Assembly: GCF_900465345.1 (NCBI RefSeq) | Contig: NZ_UEGO01000028.1 | Coordinates: 47,600-111,599, forward strand | DNA from: Asaia bogorensis | GTDB lineage: Bacteria > Pseudomonadota > Alphaproteobacteria > Acetobacterales > Acetobacteraceae | Direction: 5' to 3' | DNA: 64,000 nt | Shown here: piece by piece, positions 1 to 9,104 of the stretch | How positions within the stretch are numbered: position 1 is the stretch's first letter | Layout of the letters: each line of letters begins with the position of its first letter | Program-made: the position numbers and the translations under genes | The notes under the pieces: model-generated | The model's input: the letters and a program-made list of their open reading frames with translations, nothing else | Told to the model about the DNA's origin: nothing | Databases searched by the model: none

Positions 1-2
1 CC

Positions 3-1040
3 TATCGCAGCTCCGCGATACGGCCAGCGACCCATCTCGTGTTCATCGAGGAACCAGAAGCCCACCTCCACCCCCAAATGCAGGAAGTGTTTATTGGCCA
101 ACTCAATGCGGCCGTCGCCACGCTCTCCGAAAAATATCCCGGCGAGCCGCTCTGGCAGGCACAGTTTATAGTTTCGACCCATTCTTCGCACCTTGCCAAT
201 GCAGCTCAATTTGATGCGATCCGCTATTTTCTGAACGAGCCGACTGCGCAAGCCGGTGTTCGCCGAACCAAGGTGAAGGATTTCCGCCGCGGGGCTGAAG
301 CGATCAGCACTAAGGACCGCCGTTTCCTCCAACAGTACATGACTCTCACCAAGTGCGATCTGTATTTCGCAGACAAGGCCATCCTCGTAGAGGGAGCTAC
401 TGAACGGATCCTGATGCCGCGCATCTCCAAAATAGTGGATGTAGACCTACCCGCGAAAAACAAGCTCAGTCGCCAATATATTACTACCATTGAGGCGGGC
501 GGCGCGCACGCACAAGTCTTCTATCCGCTCCTTGAGTTTCTGGAGTTGAAGACACTCATCATCTCAGATCTCGATGCAGTGAAACTCCTGAATTCTAAAT
601 GGCGGAAGTGTCCGTGCGCAGACGGCGAACGTACGTCAAATTCGGCGCTCAGAGCATGGTTCAACGAACCTCATATCTCCGTCCACGACCTAATCGCGAA
701 GACCACAGCCGACAAGACGAGAGGTTTCTGTCGCATCGCTTATCAAATGCCGGAGGACGGATCACCTCATTGTGCGAGAAGCTACGAGGACGCGCTCATT
801 CTCGCTAATCTTGCCGACTTTCAGATATCTGATGATGCAGAGGCCGCCAAGAATGCGTGGGAGACCGCGCAGGATTTTAAGAAGTCGGAGGAGGCGATCA
901 AATTTGCCGTCCGTGAAGAGAATTGGAACGTGCCTCGGTACATCCGCGAAGGACTAATTTGGCTGTCGGAGCCACCACCGCCATCTGCTGCTCCGCCGCC
1001 GATCGTTCCGTCCGACAAGCCGGAGGAGTCAGCGATATGA
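3..1040 (+). CDS. OLD-family ATPase/TOPRIM endonuclease, GajA-like (5' end outside window)
   Basis: This is the C-terminal part of an overcoming-lysogenization-defect (OLD) family nuclease; the frame is open at the left window edge. The visible start is an ABC-ATPase Walker B/D-loop region (FIEEPEAHLHPQ) followed by the H-loop region (FIVSTHSSHLAN). A TOPRIM domain follows, with the glutamate motif ILVEGATE and the aspartate motif LIISDLD. In known members the ATPase domain regulates a metal-dependent DNA nicking centre in the TOPRIM domain. The next gene is a UvrD-like helicase overlapping by four bases (ATGA). That pairing defines class 2 OLD nucleases, the GajA component of Gabija anti-phage defence. 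The tail is Pro-rich. The Gabija call rests on architecture and neighbour; a stand-alone OLD protein next to an unrelated helicase is less likely. Confidence 0.8.
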   Translation, partial: YRSSAIRPATHLVFIEEPEAHLHPQMQEVFIGQLNAAVATLSEKYPGEPLWQAQFIVSTHSSHLANAAQFDAIRYFLNEPTAQAGVRRTKVKDFRRGAEAISTKDRRFLQQYMTLTKCDLYFADKAILVEGATERILMPRISKIVDVDLPAKNKLSRQYITTIEAGGAHAQVFYPLLEFLELKTLIISDLDAVKLLNSKWRKCPCADGERTSNSALRAWFNEPHISVHDLIAKTTADKTRGFCRIAYQMPEDGSPHCARSYEDALILANLADFQISDDAEAAKNAWETAQDFKKSEEAIKFAVREENWNVPRYIREGLIWLSEPPPPSAAPPPIVPSDKPEESAI

Positions 1041-2785
1041 CGCTTCGGCCCCCGTCGCCAGCGGTCATCGCGGCCCAGCATGCACAAGAGAGACTCGAAG
1101 CCTGCCTAGAGGCCGGAGAGGACTTTCGTCTCGAAGCGGGCGCGGGAGCAGGTAAAACCTATTCGTTGGTCGCGGCTCTACGGAAGCTTATCGCTGAGCG
1201 GGGTACCGCCTTGGTGAGCGCTGGACAGAGAGTGGCTTGTATCACCTACACCGAGGTAGCTCGTAACGAGATCGCTCAGGAGATTGAGGAGCATCCAGCC
1301 ATTCTCGTGAACACAATCCACGGGTTCGGATGGTCCTTTATCGCACCGTTTCAGAAGCAGCTTCGCAATCTCGTCGCTGCTCAGGAGAACCGTCAGGAAG
1401 CGATCAAGCTCGCCGGGGGTATCCATAATCAGACAGTCGAATACAGCCTCGGCTACTTCGGGATCGACGATAAGCGAGTCTCTCTCCATCACGATGATAT
1501 CCCGAGATATCTCGCTGCGTTGCTCGGAAATAAGAAGTTTCAGAGGATTTTTAGCAGCCTGCATCCCGTACTGTTTATCGACGAGTATCAGGACACTGAC
1601 CCGGTCGTTATGACCGCGCTCTCGGATAATTTCTTCGCAACCGGCACGGGGCCGACTATCGGCCTGTTCGGCGATCACTGGCAGACGATCTATCGTAAAG
1701 ACTATAAACTCGCCGAGTTTCCCAACGTCGAGCTGATCGACAAAGGCTCCAATTTCCGCTCCGCCCCGGTCATCGTGGACGTTCTGAACAAACTCCGACC
1801 TGAGCTTCTTCAACAGGTGGATGACGAAGCTGCACAAGGCGAGGCGCGTTTCTTCTTTTGCAATGCCTATACGGGCGAGCGATTGGATTCCCGAAACGGA
1901 AAAGCAGAGCTGCCCACGGAGCTATCCGTGCGCTTCATCGACAGCCTCAAGATGCGATTGCAGGCGGAGGGGTGGGACTTCGATCCGGTAAAAACAAAGA
2001 TCCTGATGCTCACGCATAACGCCATCGCGGCTGAGCGTGGATACCCAAACCTTGCTAACATCTTCCAGCACAAGGAGGCCTTCTCAAAGAAGGAGGACGC
2101 GACTATCGCATTCCTTGCTGATACTGTTGAGCCGATCTGCCAAGCCTACATCGCCGGTAATTATGGCGAGATGTTCCGTCTTATGGGCAGTCTTCCCACG
2201 ATCCGAAAATCCGCCGACAAGACAGAATGGCGTGCGCAGATGGACCAGCTCGTTGCGCTTCGTATTGGCGGCACGATCGGCGAAGTTATCGATCTTCTCA
2301 AAAGTACACAACGGCCGCGTCTTACGGATCGGGTTACCAAACGCGAATCCGAGATCACAGCCCTTGGCCCCAATGAGACACCGGACGAATCCAACTCACT
2401 CAAGCGACATCGCGCGCTACGAAACGTGGCTTATCGCGAGTTGGTCGCGCTCGTGGAATTCATCAACGGCTTCACCCCGTTTGCTACGCAGCACAGCGTG
2501 AAGGGCGCCCAATTTGAGAATGTGCTCGTCATTCTCAGCGCCGGGTGGAGCCACTACAATTGGCCGAAATTTCTCGAATGCCTGCAAGCCGAAAACATCC
2601 CTTCCAAGGACCAGGCGAGCTTCGCGCGATGGCGGAACCTCTTTTATGTCGCTATCTCGCGGCCGAAGAAGCGACTTGCCATTCTAGCAACTCAAACGCT
2701 TGGACCACAGGCGCTTGCTGCAGCGGCACATCTATTTGGCGCTGAGAATGTGGTATCGCTACCGATGCCTCCTGAGCCAACATAG
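1037..2785 (+). CDS. UvrD/PcrA-like superfamily 1 helicase, GajB-like
   Basis: A 582-residue SF1 helicase-like ATPase. Motifs in order: Walker A GAGAGKT (Lys40), motif Ia near CITYTEVARNEI, Walker B LFIDEYQDTD, motif III GDHWQTIYR, a motif V-like SVKGAQFENVLVI and motif VI FYVAISRPKKRL. The start chosen is the ATG inside the stop of the upstream gene (ATGA overlap), because the longer frame would run deep into that gene and adds nothing helicase-like. In Gabija the helicase-like partner senses or processes DNA ends and forms a complex with GajA. It is slightly longer than the roughly 500-residue type member. Tight coupling supports co-expression with the nuclease. Function as a defence helicase is inferred from context. 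Confidence 0.8.
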   Translation: MTLRPPSPAVIAAQHAQERLEACLEAGEDFRLEAGAGAGKTYSLVAALRKLIAERGTALVSAGQRVACITYTEVARNEIAQEIEEHPAILVNTIHGFGWSFIAPFQKQLRNLVAAQENRQEAIKLAGGIHNQTVEYSLGYFGIDDKRVSLHHDDIPRYLAALLGNKKFQRIFSSLHPVLFIDEYQDTDPVVMTALSDNFFATGTGPTIGLFGDHWQTIYRKDYKLAEFPNVELIDKGSNFRSAPVIVDVLNKLRPELLQQVDDEAAQGEARFFFCNAYTGERLDSRNGKAELPTELSVRFIDSLKMRLQAEGWDFDPVKTKILMLTHNAIAAERGYPNLANIFQHKEAFSKKEDATIAFLADTVEPICQAYIAGNYGEMFRLMGSLPTIRKSADKTEWRAQMDQLVALRIGGTIGEVIDLLKSTQRPRLTDRVTKRESEITALGPNETPDESNSLKRHRALRNVAYRELVALVEFINGFTPFATQHSVKGAQFENVLVILSAGWSHYNWPKFLECLQAENIPSKDQASFARWRNLFYVAISRPKKRLAILATQTLGPQALAAAAHLFGAENVVSLPMPPEPT

Positions 2786-3252
2786 CGGCTTCAGGTGGGC
2801 GTGATGGTCTGCCTGCGGTGTTCGCCTTTCTGATCACTTAAGCTCAGCTATTGGGCGCGATCCCAAGTAAATAAACAAAGAGCTTAGACTGCGGGCCAGC
2901 CCTAAAGCCGACATTCCGTTCACCCTCCTTAGCTGCTTGTATGTTCGAAGAACAAACCCAAGACACGACTTGCGCCTCATATCCGCTGTTCGGCGGATAT
3001 AAACCTGTCTGCCTGCAACGCGCCTATCCCGGTCCTCATATACCTTAGCAGAAACTGACAGACAGCTTGAGCGATAACAACCCCGCATCCGAACAAAGTT
3101 GCCCCACTTGGCGTCGAACACATTTCCAGCCGCTGTAGACGATGTAGTTACTGCCGCCAGCACAACATGGGTGGCTGGAGACACCTAACCTGATCGTCGC
3201 CCCGGACCGGCATTATGCTTGTCCATAGGCACTTTTCAGGTTTAAATTCATC
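2786..3252. other. gene-free stretch between the Gabija-like pair and the nuclease-like gene
   Basis: About 470 bases with no convincing coding frame. A 116-codon frame exists on the minus strand but resembles no family I recognise and lacks a clear ribosome binding site. A short inverted repeat (atccgc...gcggat) lies near 2980. The region probably holds the terminator of the helicase gene and the promoter of the downstream gene. Confidence 0.4.
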
Positions 3253-4560
3253 GTGAAATTCAAATCGTTTGTAAGGCACATGGCATACCGTTGGACACGT
3301 CATCGGGTCTTTGACTCGGCTGGTAATGATAAGACCGGACTATCCGCCATCAGCCTGTTAGGCGTAGCCCGTGCTGCTGCGGAGGAAACCCTACAGGGTT
3401 CACCACTAGTGAGCGCATGGCTGAAGTTATTTAGCACGCAAGTCAGTCAGCATGACCGCTATTGGTTGCGATGGCGCGATGATCTTGCCGAAAGTGCCGA
3501 ATTGCGGCGCGCTTATTCTGGACTGTACGGTAGGTTCTTCGCCCGTGCGCTATTGACGCACCATCTTGGCTTGACGCGCTTCCTTTCGTTGAAGAGAAAC
3601 GGCCTAGTGATTCCAAAGTCCGTTCGCGTCGATCGTCAGGTTACTGGCGACATACCCGATTGGATAGCCTGGGATGATCAGGCGTCGCGCTTCGTGCTCT
3701 GCGAAGCCAAGGGTAGCCTCACCTCAAACGACTTCCTGTCCGCAGGCGGTCCGAAGTGCGCGCATGATGGGAAATCGCAGTTCGAGCGAGTTAAGACGTT
3801 CGACGGCACAACGGAAATTCATCCCGCCAAGTGGGTTGCCGCCACCCGCTGGGCTACCGATCACCGCCAAGTAAAGCCGACCACAATCTTATGGGATCCA
3901 CCCTCGGATTATCGACCATTCTCCCCGGAGGATGCGAACCGCCATCGAGGTGCAATGAGCCGGGCTTGGCTGGCAAGCATCGCACCTGGACTGGGGTGGC
4001 ACTCTGCTGAAGATCTGTTGTCGAAGGAGCGCGGTCGGGAAGCCGTGGTCGTAATGACCAAGCCTGGGCCAGTCCCACCGGAGATGGAATGGCCTGTAAC
4101 TGAGGACTTAGACGAGATCGACAATCTTAGAGACCTTGGCGCCTTTACCCAGGCTACGCATCAATTTGAGACATCGGTTACTACACCGCGTATCTCCAGA
4201 AGGCAGCAGGATAATCTGACAGAGGCCAACATCTACCCCGATCGAACAGCGTTGGAGCCGCGCCCGCAGGAGAAAACCGGCCATGAAGGTGCTTACCTCA
4301 TATCGCTCATCACTCGGTTCGGGGTGCGCCCGATACGGACGAAAGAAGACTTCGACCTTGTTCAACGTGAGCAGGATCGAGCTCGTCGCCTTGAGGAGCC
4401 CGCCATGCTGGTAGGTCTGCCAATAGGATTTGATCCACAGGCTCGTGACGCAGGCGTACAGTGGATGGACGAGGGCGGCATTGCGGCAAGAAATGATCTT
4501 GCGATCTTTGACCTGCGGATGATCGAGACGGAGCGTTTGGAATCGAGACTTTTGAGCTAG
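3253..4560 (+). CDS. PD-(D/E)xK nuclease-like protein of unknown role
   Basis: I do not recognise a named family for this 435-residue protein. Its middle carries a clear restriction-endonuclease-fold signature: GDIPDWIAWDD (Asp136), then FVLCEAKGS (Glu151-x-Lys153) on the expected second strand, then KSQFERV (Gln176) as the usual helix motif. The N-terminal 110 residues are helical and basic. The C-terminal 200 residues show no motif I can name. A GTG start is used here; an ATG nine codons later (MAYRW) is equally possible. It lies directly after the Gabija-like pair and before an IS remnant, a setting typical of defence islands. Enzymatic activity is inferred from the motif. Its stop lies at the edge of the IS5-type remnant, so the native C-terminus may have been replaced. 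Confidence 0.55.
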   Translation: MKFKSFVRHMAYRWTRHRVFDSAGNDKTGLSAISLLGVARAAAEETLQGSPLVSAWLKLFSTQVSQHDRYWLRWRDDLAESAELRRAYSGLYGRFFARALLTHHLGLTRFLSLKRNGLVIPKSVRVDRQVTGDIPDWIAWDDQASRFVLCEAKGSLTSNDFLSAGGPKCAHDGKSQFERVKTFDGTTEIHPAKWVAATRWATDHRQVKPTTILWDPPSDYRPFSPEDANRHRGAMSRAWLASIAPGLGWHSAEDLLSKERGREAVVVMTKPGPVPPEMEWPVTEDLDEIDNLRDLGAFTQATHQFETSVTTPRISRRQQDNLTEANIYPDRTALEPRPQEKTGHEGAYLISLITRFGVRPIRTKEDFDLVQREQDRARRLEEPAMLVGLPIGFDPQARDAGVQWMDEGGIAARNDLAIFDLRMIETERLESRLLS

Positions 4561-4569
4561 AATCAGGAT

Positions 4570-4935
4570 TTATAGCCAGAATCATGAAGGTTGCAGCTAG
4601 ACACACGGCGGAGAAGAAGGCGGTCGGACATCTATCATAGCACGTGATGACCCGTCGCCAGTCTTTGAGGCGACCGAACATGATTTCGATGAGGTTGCGA
4701 CGTTTGTATTCTCGCTTGTCGTATTTGACTGGTTCTCTGCGGAATCGCCGTCCCGGGACGCGAGGTCTGATCCCTTTTTCCTCCAAGCCATCTCTGAACC
4801 AGTCAGCATCATAATCCCGGTCCGCCAGTGTCCATTGCGCCATAGGCAGGCTGTCCAGCTGAACAGAGGCCCCGGTGTAATCACTGAACTGTCCTGCTAT
4901 CACGAAAAGCTCAGCGGTCGGCTAAAGACGACATG
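4570..4935 (-). pseudogene. IS5-family transposase remnant
   Basis: The minus-strand translation contains the C-terminal catalytic part of an IS5-type DDE transposase: FSDYTGASVQLDSLP, LADRDYDADWFRDGLE, IRPRVPGRR, then KYDKREYKRRNLIEIMFGRLKDWRR, with the catalytic Glu in the last block, ending in FFSAVCLAATFMILAIN. The N-terminal half is absent: an in-frame stop lies just upstream of TAELFVIAGQ. No natural stop follows ILAIN, so the frame drifts into the neighbouring gene. The element is truncated at both ends and should be inactive. No terminal inverted repeats could be assigned. Confidence 0.8.
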
Positions 4936-5065
4936 CATCATGATACAAAACCTAAACTCTCACATCATGAGGAGAGCTAACTGACATTTTCTCACAAATT
5001 CGTGCAGAAGCGATATAGATTTGTAACGCTGTATTTCTAGAACCAGACCCTGCTAACCTCGGGTA

Positions 5066-6031
5066 ATGACGATAGAAACCCGGCACCTGCGATATGCGAT
5101 CGCAGCCCTTGAGCAAGGGAGCATCAGAAAAGCCGCCCTGAAACTTGGCGTGCGGCAGATGACTGTTGTGCGACACATCGAGGCGCTTGAGAACCATGTC
5201 GGCTATTCCCTGTTTACAAGGAGGCGAGACGGCGTTCACCCCACTGATGATGGCACCACTTTCATGCAGGCCGCACGACGTATCCTTCAGGACATGGAGA
5301 GTCTGACTGCCCATACGCGCTCCAGCCGCCATAAGAGAAGCGAGCGCATTGCCATAGGATTTTATAGCTCTGTTTCGACCGGTAACCTGCGCGCCACCCT
5401 GACCGAATTCCGCAATCGTTACCCGGACCTCCAGTGGCGGCTCGTTGGGGGCACCCGGCGTGAACTTCTGGCGGCACTTGAACGGGGTCATATTGACATT
5501 GCCATCGTGACAGCCGGTGAATTGAACTGGCCGGAAGGGTCTCTTCCGCTGTGGCCAGAGCGATGCATTGCCGTCTTACCCGCGAAACACCCTCTTGCTG
5601 GCGAAGCGATGCTCGAATGGATGATGCTGAAAAAGGAGCGTTTTCTGGTCAGCAGTCTGGATCCAGGTCAGGAACTGACACGGATCATTCGTTCATGTCT
5701 GGGCCGCGGCAGTCATCATCCCACCCTGATTGAGCATGATATCCCGTTGGCGTCTCTGCGGCCTTTTGTCAGTGAGGACCGAGGGATCATGATCGATTGT
5801 GAAAGCAGCACAGGCGAGACGTTGCCGGGGGTTGTCTACCGGGAGCTACGCTTCGAAAACGCGCCGAGCGAGTTGCGGTTCGCTGCCTGCTGGTTGCGAA
5901 GCAACCCAAGCCGCCCCCTCACCTCCTTCCTCTCCCTGCTCAGGGAGCGTTACCCTGACCTGATCCCGCCGACTTCACCCGAGCTACCCGCGCATGACGC
6001 TGTTTCTGGAACGCCCGATCCGTCTCCATGA
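5066..6031 (+). CDS. LysR-family transcriptional regulator
   Basis: A 321-residue LysR-type regulator. Residues 1-60 form the winged helix-turn-helix (LRYAIAALEQGSIRKAALKL, then MTVVRHIEALENHVGYSLFTRR). The remainder is the periplasmic-binding-protein-like effector domain (IAIGFYSSVSTGNL, WRLVGGTRRELLAALERGHIDIAIVT). LysR proteins act as tetramers responding to a small ligand. It converges with the transfer operon and overlaps the end of the DUF2274 gene by about 90 bases, so it may regulate transfer, but no target site is visible. Divergent promoter architecture, usual for LysR targets, is absent. Confidence 0.85.
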   Translation: MTIETRHLRYAIAALEQGSIRKAALKLGVRQMTVVRHIEALENHVGYSLFTRRRDGVHPTDDGTTFMQAARRILQDMESLTAHTRSSRHKRSERIAIGFYSSVSTGNLRATLTEFRNRYPDLQWRLVGGTRRELLAALERGHIDIAIVTAGELNWPEGSLPLWPERCIAVLPAKHPLAGEAMLEWMMLKKERFLVSSLDPGQELTRIIRSCLGRGSHHPTLIEHDIPLASLRPFVSEDRGIMIDCESSTGETLPGVVYRELRFENAPSELRFAACWLRSNPSRPLTSFLSLLRERYPDLIPPTSPELPAHDAVSGTPDPSP

Positions 6032-6212
6032 AACGTCCAACCATAAGCGGCACCAGTCTGGCCGCATCAGTTACGGCGTCTGAGGGCTCACCGGTAGTGC
6101 CCGAGACCAGTTCAACATAGAGCAGCAGATCCCGATGGATCTCCGCTGGCAATTCGATCGTGAGCTTCACAGGCCGACTGTCGGGGATGGCACTGATACG
6201 GAGTTTGGTCAT
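5940..6212 (-). CDS. DUF2274 domain protein, last gene of the trb operon
   Basis: A 90-residue protein of the DUF2274 type (LRISAIPDSRPVKLTIELPAE, then a short helical part) that typically follows trbI in conjugative elements of alpha- and gammaproteobacteria. Its ATG overlaps the trbI stop (ATGA), so it is translationally coupled. The fold resembles small ribbon-helix-helix-like proteins, but no function is established. Its 3' end overlaps the convergent LysR gene. Confidence 0.8.
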   Translation of the reverse strand: MTKLRISAIPDSRPVKLTIELPAEIHRDLLLYVELVSGTTGEPSDAVTDAARLVPLMVGRFMETDRAFQKQRHARVARVKSAGSGQGNAP

Positions 6213-7417
6213 GGGGATGCTCCTTCCTGCTGATGCCAGGGTTTGAGGACAAGGTCGCGATTGACGATCAGGGTGAACGGCAGGCCGGGCCGATCAGTCA
6301 GCGTAGGCTGCACGTCCATGCTCCGGTCGATCAGACGGTTGCCCACCATGGAGAACCCGTTGCTGGCCCCGCTGCGGATGGCCTGAAACAGGTTATTCTC
6401 ACCCCATGATGTGCCGGCTTCCGAGCCGACGCTGAGCAGGGTCGTGACCAGAGCGGCCTTGAAGAGTTGGCCCCAGTGCTGGTCCACCAGATCCTTCAGG
6501 CCGGTCTGGCCGATCGCATCCGCGCCGGGCATCCTGTCGAACACGATGCTGTCGCCATCAGGCCGGATAAGTCGCGTCCAGATGATCTGCGTGCGCTGCT
6601 GCCCGAATGAGATGCTGCTGTTGTAGCTCCCGAACAGCGTGCTGCCCTGCGGCACCAGAAGATAACGGCCGGTCGGGCTGTCGTAGACATTCTGCGTCAC
6701 ATGCCCAATGAGCTGGCCTGGTAGGTCGGAACTGACTTTGGTGTTCAGTGCGCCTGCAATCACTGTCCCGGCCTGTATCACATAGGGCGAAGTCAGTGGA
6801 GCCAGGCGATCGGGACTGACCGTGACACGGTCAGGTTCTCCCGCCAGAAAGGCACGGTTGGCAGCCTGACGGTCATTCGCGCCAGATTGTGCAGCCGTTG
6901 CGTTACCCCCGGTTGCCGGTGCGACGATGGGGCGTTCATTGTCCTGTCGTCCGCCATCACGTGTCTGCACGAACAGCTTGCTGGCGATGGCAGCCGCGAC
7001 TTCCTGTTCGGCGCGATGGTCGCCCATGCCGGAGACAGGACCAGCGCGCCCTTCCTGCTGCGCTTTCAGGATCGGTTTACCCAGATCACCAGGCAACGGC
7101 GGACCCAGCTTCGGCACGCCGGTATAATCCTTGGGCAAGGCATCAAGCCCTTCGGCCGAGGGGCGCGCATCGGAATCCTGCACGGCGGACGTTGGTCCCT
7201 GCCGGGCGGAATTCTGCAACGCATAGCCCAGCGCCAGCCCAATCCCGATCATCGCGGTGCCGGCCAGCCCCCAGACGACGTAGCGTGACAGCCGGACGAC
7301 CTTTGGCCGTACCGCCCGCAGACGGAGGTCTGGCGTAGAGGGCGGAACCGCCGGGCGCCCGCTGTCCATTCCCCCTACCCCTCCTGCATCGCGGTCCGCG
7401 TCCTGCTCGCCCGTCAT
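6209..7417 (-). CDS. trbI: TrbI/VirB10-like type IV secretion protein
   Basis: A 402-residue inner-to-outer membrane bridging protein of the conjugative type IV secretion system. A cytoplasmic N-terminus is followed by one transmembrane helix (about residues 46-67, YVVWGLAGTAMIGIGLALGYAL), a Pro- and Gly-rich periplasmic linker, and the VirB10 beta-barrel domain (SPYVIQAGTVIAGAL, GHVTQNVYDSPTGRYLLVPQGS). Together with TrbG it forms the outer core complex that senses ATPase energisation. The ATG overlaps the trbG stop. Confidence 0.92.
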   Translation of the reverse strand: MTGEQDADRDAGGVGGMDSGRPAVPPSTPDLRLRAVRPKVVRLSRYVVWGLAGTAMIGIGLALGYALQNSARQGPTSAVQDSDARPSAEGLDALPKDYTGVPKLGPPLPGDLGKPILKAQQEGRAGPVSGMGDHRAEQEVAAAIASKLFVQTRDGGRQDNERPIVAPATGGNATAAQSGANDRQAANRAFLAGEPDRVTVSPDRLAPLTSPYVIQAGTVIAGALNTKVSSDLPGQLIGHVTQNVYDSPTGRYLLVPQGSTLFGSYNSSISFGQQRTQIIWTRLIRPDGDSIVFDRMPGADAIGQTGLKDLVDQHWGQLFKAALVTTLLSVGSEAGTSWGENNLFQAIRSGASNGFSMVGNRLIDRSMDVQPTLTDRPGLPFTLIVNRDLVLKPWHQQEGASP

Positions 7418-8415
7418 GAGCGCCGTCCATCGGTACGGACAATCCGCACACGCTGTTCAGACTGTTTGTCGCCCAGCCGCAATTCAGCGGCGGCGAACAG
7501 ACGGTCCACGATCATCCAGTTCTGCCGAACCCGATAATTGACCAGTTCAGGGCCGCCATCGGCCCCCAGCACGAACAGGGGTGGCAGTTCTCCCTGCCCT
7601 ATTCCCGATGGGAAGGCGATATAGACCTTATGCCCATCATCGAAGGCCCGGCTGGGAAGCCAGGGCGGCGTGCCGCCTTTTACCGGCTGGATGGCATAAC
7701 GGAAATTCAGGGCGTTCAGATCCAGCCCCGCATCCACCGACGCAGCTTCATCGGCAGCGCTATCCTGCCGATGCAAAGCAATCAGATCGTCTTCGGGATA
7801 GTTCCAGGAGACCGATGCCATATAGGTAGCTGGCGTTGACCTCAATTCGGCAAGGTAGGTCCGTCGGTCGGTATTGACGATCAGATTGGTGGTGAGATCC
7901 GGCCGTGTTGGCTTCACCAGAATATGGATGCGTTTGGTCGCCCCTGTCCCGCTCTCGGTATCGCCGATGATCCAGCGCACCGTATCCCCAGCGGCAACCG
8001 GCCCCGTGCCGACCAACCTTTCGCCCTGCTGGAGCATGATGTCGGTGATCTCACCCGGCGAGGTGTAGACCTGATAGAGTGCGCCCGGACTGTAGGGATA
8101 AACCTGTACGGCATTGATAAATCCGGCCCGCGTGGGCTGAATGCGCGCTGCCAGATTGGCCTGCGTCACACGCGCAGTCGGGTCGGCGACTTCGGGGGAC
8201 GGATGGACCGCTCGTCGTGATGGCAGAGGCTTGAGTTGCCCGGGCAAGGGAAGCGGTTTCGGGACTTCAACCACCTGAACCGGCTTCGGCGGATCCGGCA
8301 GACGTGTCGCCTGCACGGCATCATCATAGCGGATAACGGGTGGATGATACTGCTGTGCGCAGCCGGCCAGAGGCAGGATCAGCAGTGGCAGAAAACGAAG
8401 AGCACGACGGATCAT
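7414..8415 (-). CDS. trbG: TrbG/VirB9-like type IV secretion lipoprotein
   Basis: A 333-residue VirB9/TrbG homologue. The N-terminus is a lipoprotein signal (FLPLLILPLAGC, lipobox Cys19). The central domain contains YPYSPGALYQVYTSPGEITDIMLQ, and the C-terminal domain contains YRVRQNWMIVDRLF, both typical of the CagX/VirB9 family. It forms the periplasmic and outer-membrane ring of the transfer channel with TrbI. Translational coupling to trbF (ATGA overlap) and to trbI is visible. Confidence 0.92.
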   Translation of the reverse strand: MIRRALRFLPLLILPLAGCAQQYHPPVIRYDDAVQATRLPDPPKPVQVVEVPKPLPLPGQLKPLPSRRAVHPSPEVADPTARVTQANLAARIQPTRAGFINAVQVYPYSPGALYQVYTSPGEITDIMLQQGERLVGTGPVAAGDTVRWIIGDTESGTGATKRIHILVKPTRPDLTTNLIVNTDRRTYLAELRSTPATYMASVSWNYPEDDLIALHRQDSAADEAASVDAGLDLNALNFRYAIQPVKGGTPPWLPSRAFDDGHKVYIAFPSGIGQGELPPLFVLGADGGPELVNYRVRQNWMIVDRLFAAAELRLGDKQSEQRVRIVRTDGRRS

Positions 8416-9104
8416 TGGCCCAGCTCCTTCGACCAGTTGATGGCGGAGACGTAAATCCCCAGAGGATTTTTTCGGAGGTGGTCGGCGTCACGCGGCGTGT
8501 TGAGCCTGATCACAACAATGGCGGTCCATCGCTCTGTGCCAACGAAAGCCCCATCGCGATAATGCCGCTCGACCCATGCAATCCTGAAACTCGTGGGCGA
8601 CGCACGGATGACCGATGAGACATCCAGTTCAACCTGCTCACGCCCGACCCGGGCAAAAGGGTCATTCAGGCGCGCATAGTCATTGAGAGCGACGGCACCC
8701 GAGGGTGTGGTGAAATCATACGCACGCAGCCAGTTCTGCCGCACCACCACGGGATCGGAGGACAGACTGCGGATATCCTCAATGAAGCGGGCCAGATACC
8801 AGGCAATCTGTGGATCGGTAGGCCTGTAGGACGCTGTTGCAGGGGCGACGACCTGCGCCTCGCCCAGATGATCGACCTGCACGACCCACGGCGTGACTGT
8901 GCCGCGCGCGGACTGCCAGACCAGTCCCGCGCCAAGTCCTGCGGACAGAAACAGCGACCCGAACGCCATCAGTCGCCAGTTCCGCGCCTGGACGCGGGCG
9001 GAGCCAATGCGCTCGTCCCATATCTGCGCCGCTTTTTGATAAGGTGTGACCGGCTCGGGTGTTGCCCCGTAGCGCGTGGTGGAGCGACGGAACATCGTCC
9101 TCAT
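8412..9104 (-). CDS. trbF: TrbF/VirB8-like type IV secretion protein
   Basis: A 230-residue inner-membrane assembly factor. One transmembrane helix lies at about residues 43-64 (LMAFGSLFLSAGLGAGLVW). The periplasmic NTF2-like domain follows (QIAWYLARFIEDIRSLSSDP, SFRIAWVERHYRDG, RWTAIVVIRLNTP). VirB8 proteins nucleate the channel by contacting VirB9/10. Its start overlaps the trbL stop and its stop overlaps the trbG start. Confidence 0.92.
   Translation of the reverse strand: MRTMFRRSTTRYGATPEPVTPYQKAAQIWDERIGSARVQARNWRLMAFGSLFLSAGLGAGLVWQSARGTVTPWVVQVDHLGEAQVVAPATASYRPTDPQIAWYLARFIEDIRSLSSDPVVVRQNWLRAYDFTTPSGAVALNDYARLNDPFARVGREQVELDVSSVIRASPTSFRIAWVERHYRDGAFVGTERWTAIVVIRLNTPRDADHLRKNPLGIYVSAINWSKELGQ

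Noticed and set aside
2834..3184. 116-codon minus-strand frame
   Set aside because: No recognisable domain, no ribosome binding site, and antisense to a likely promoter region.
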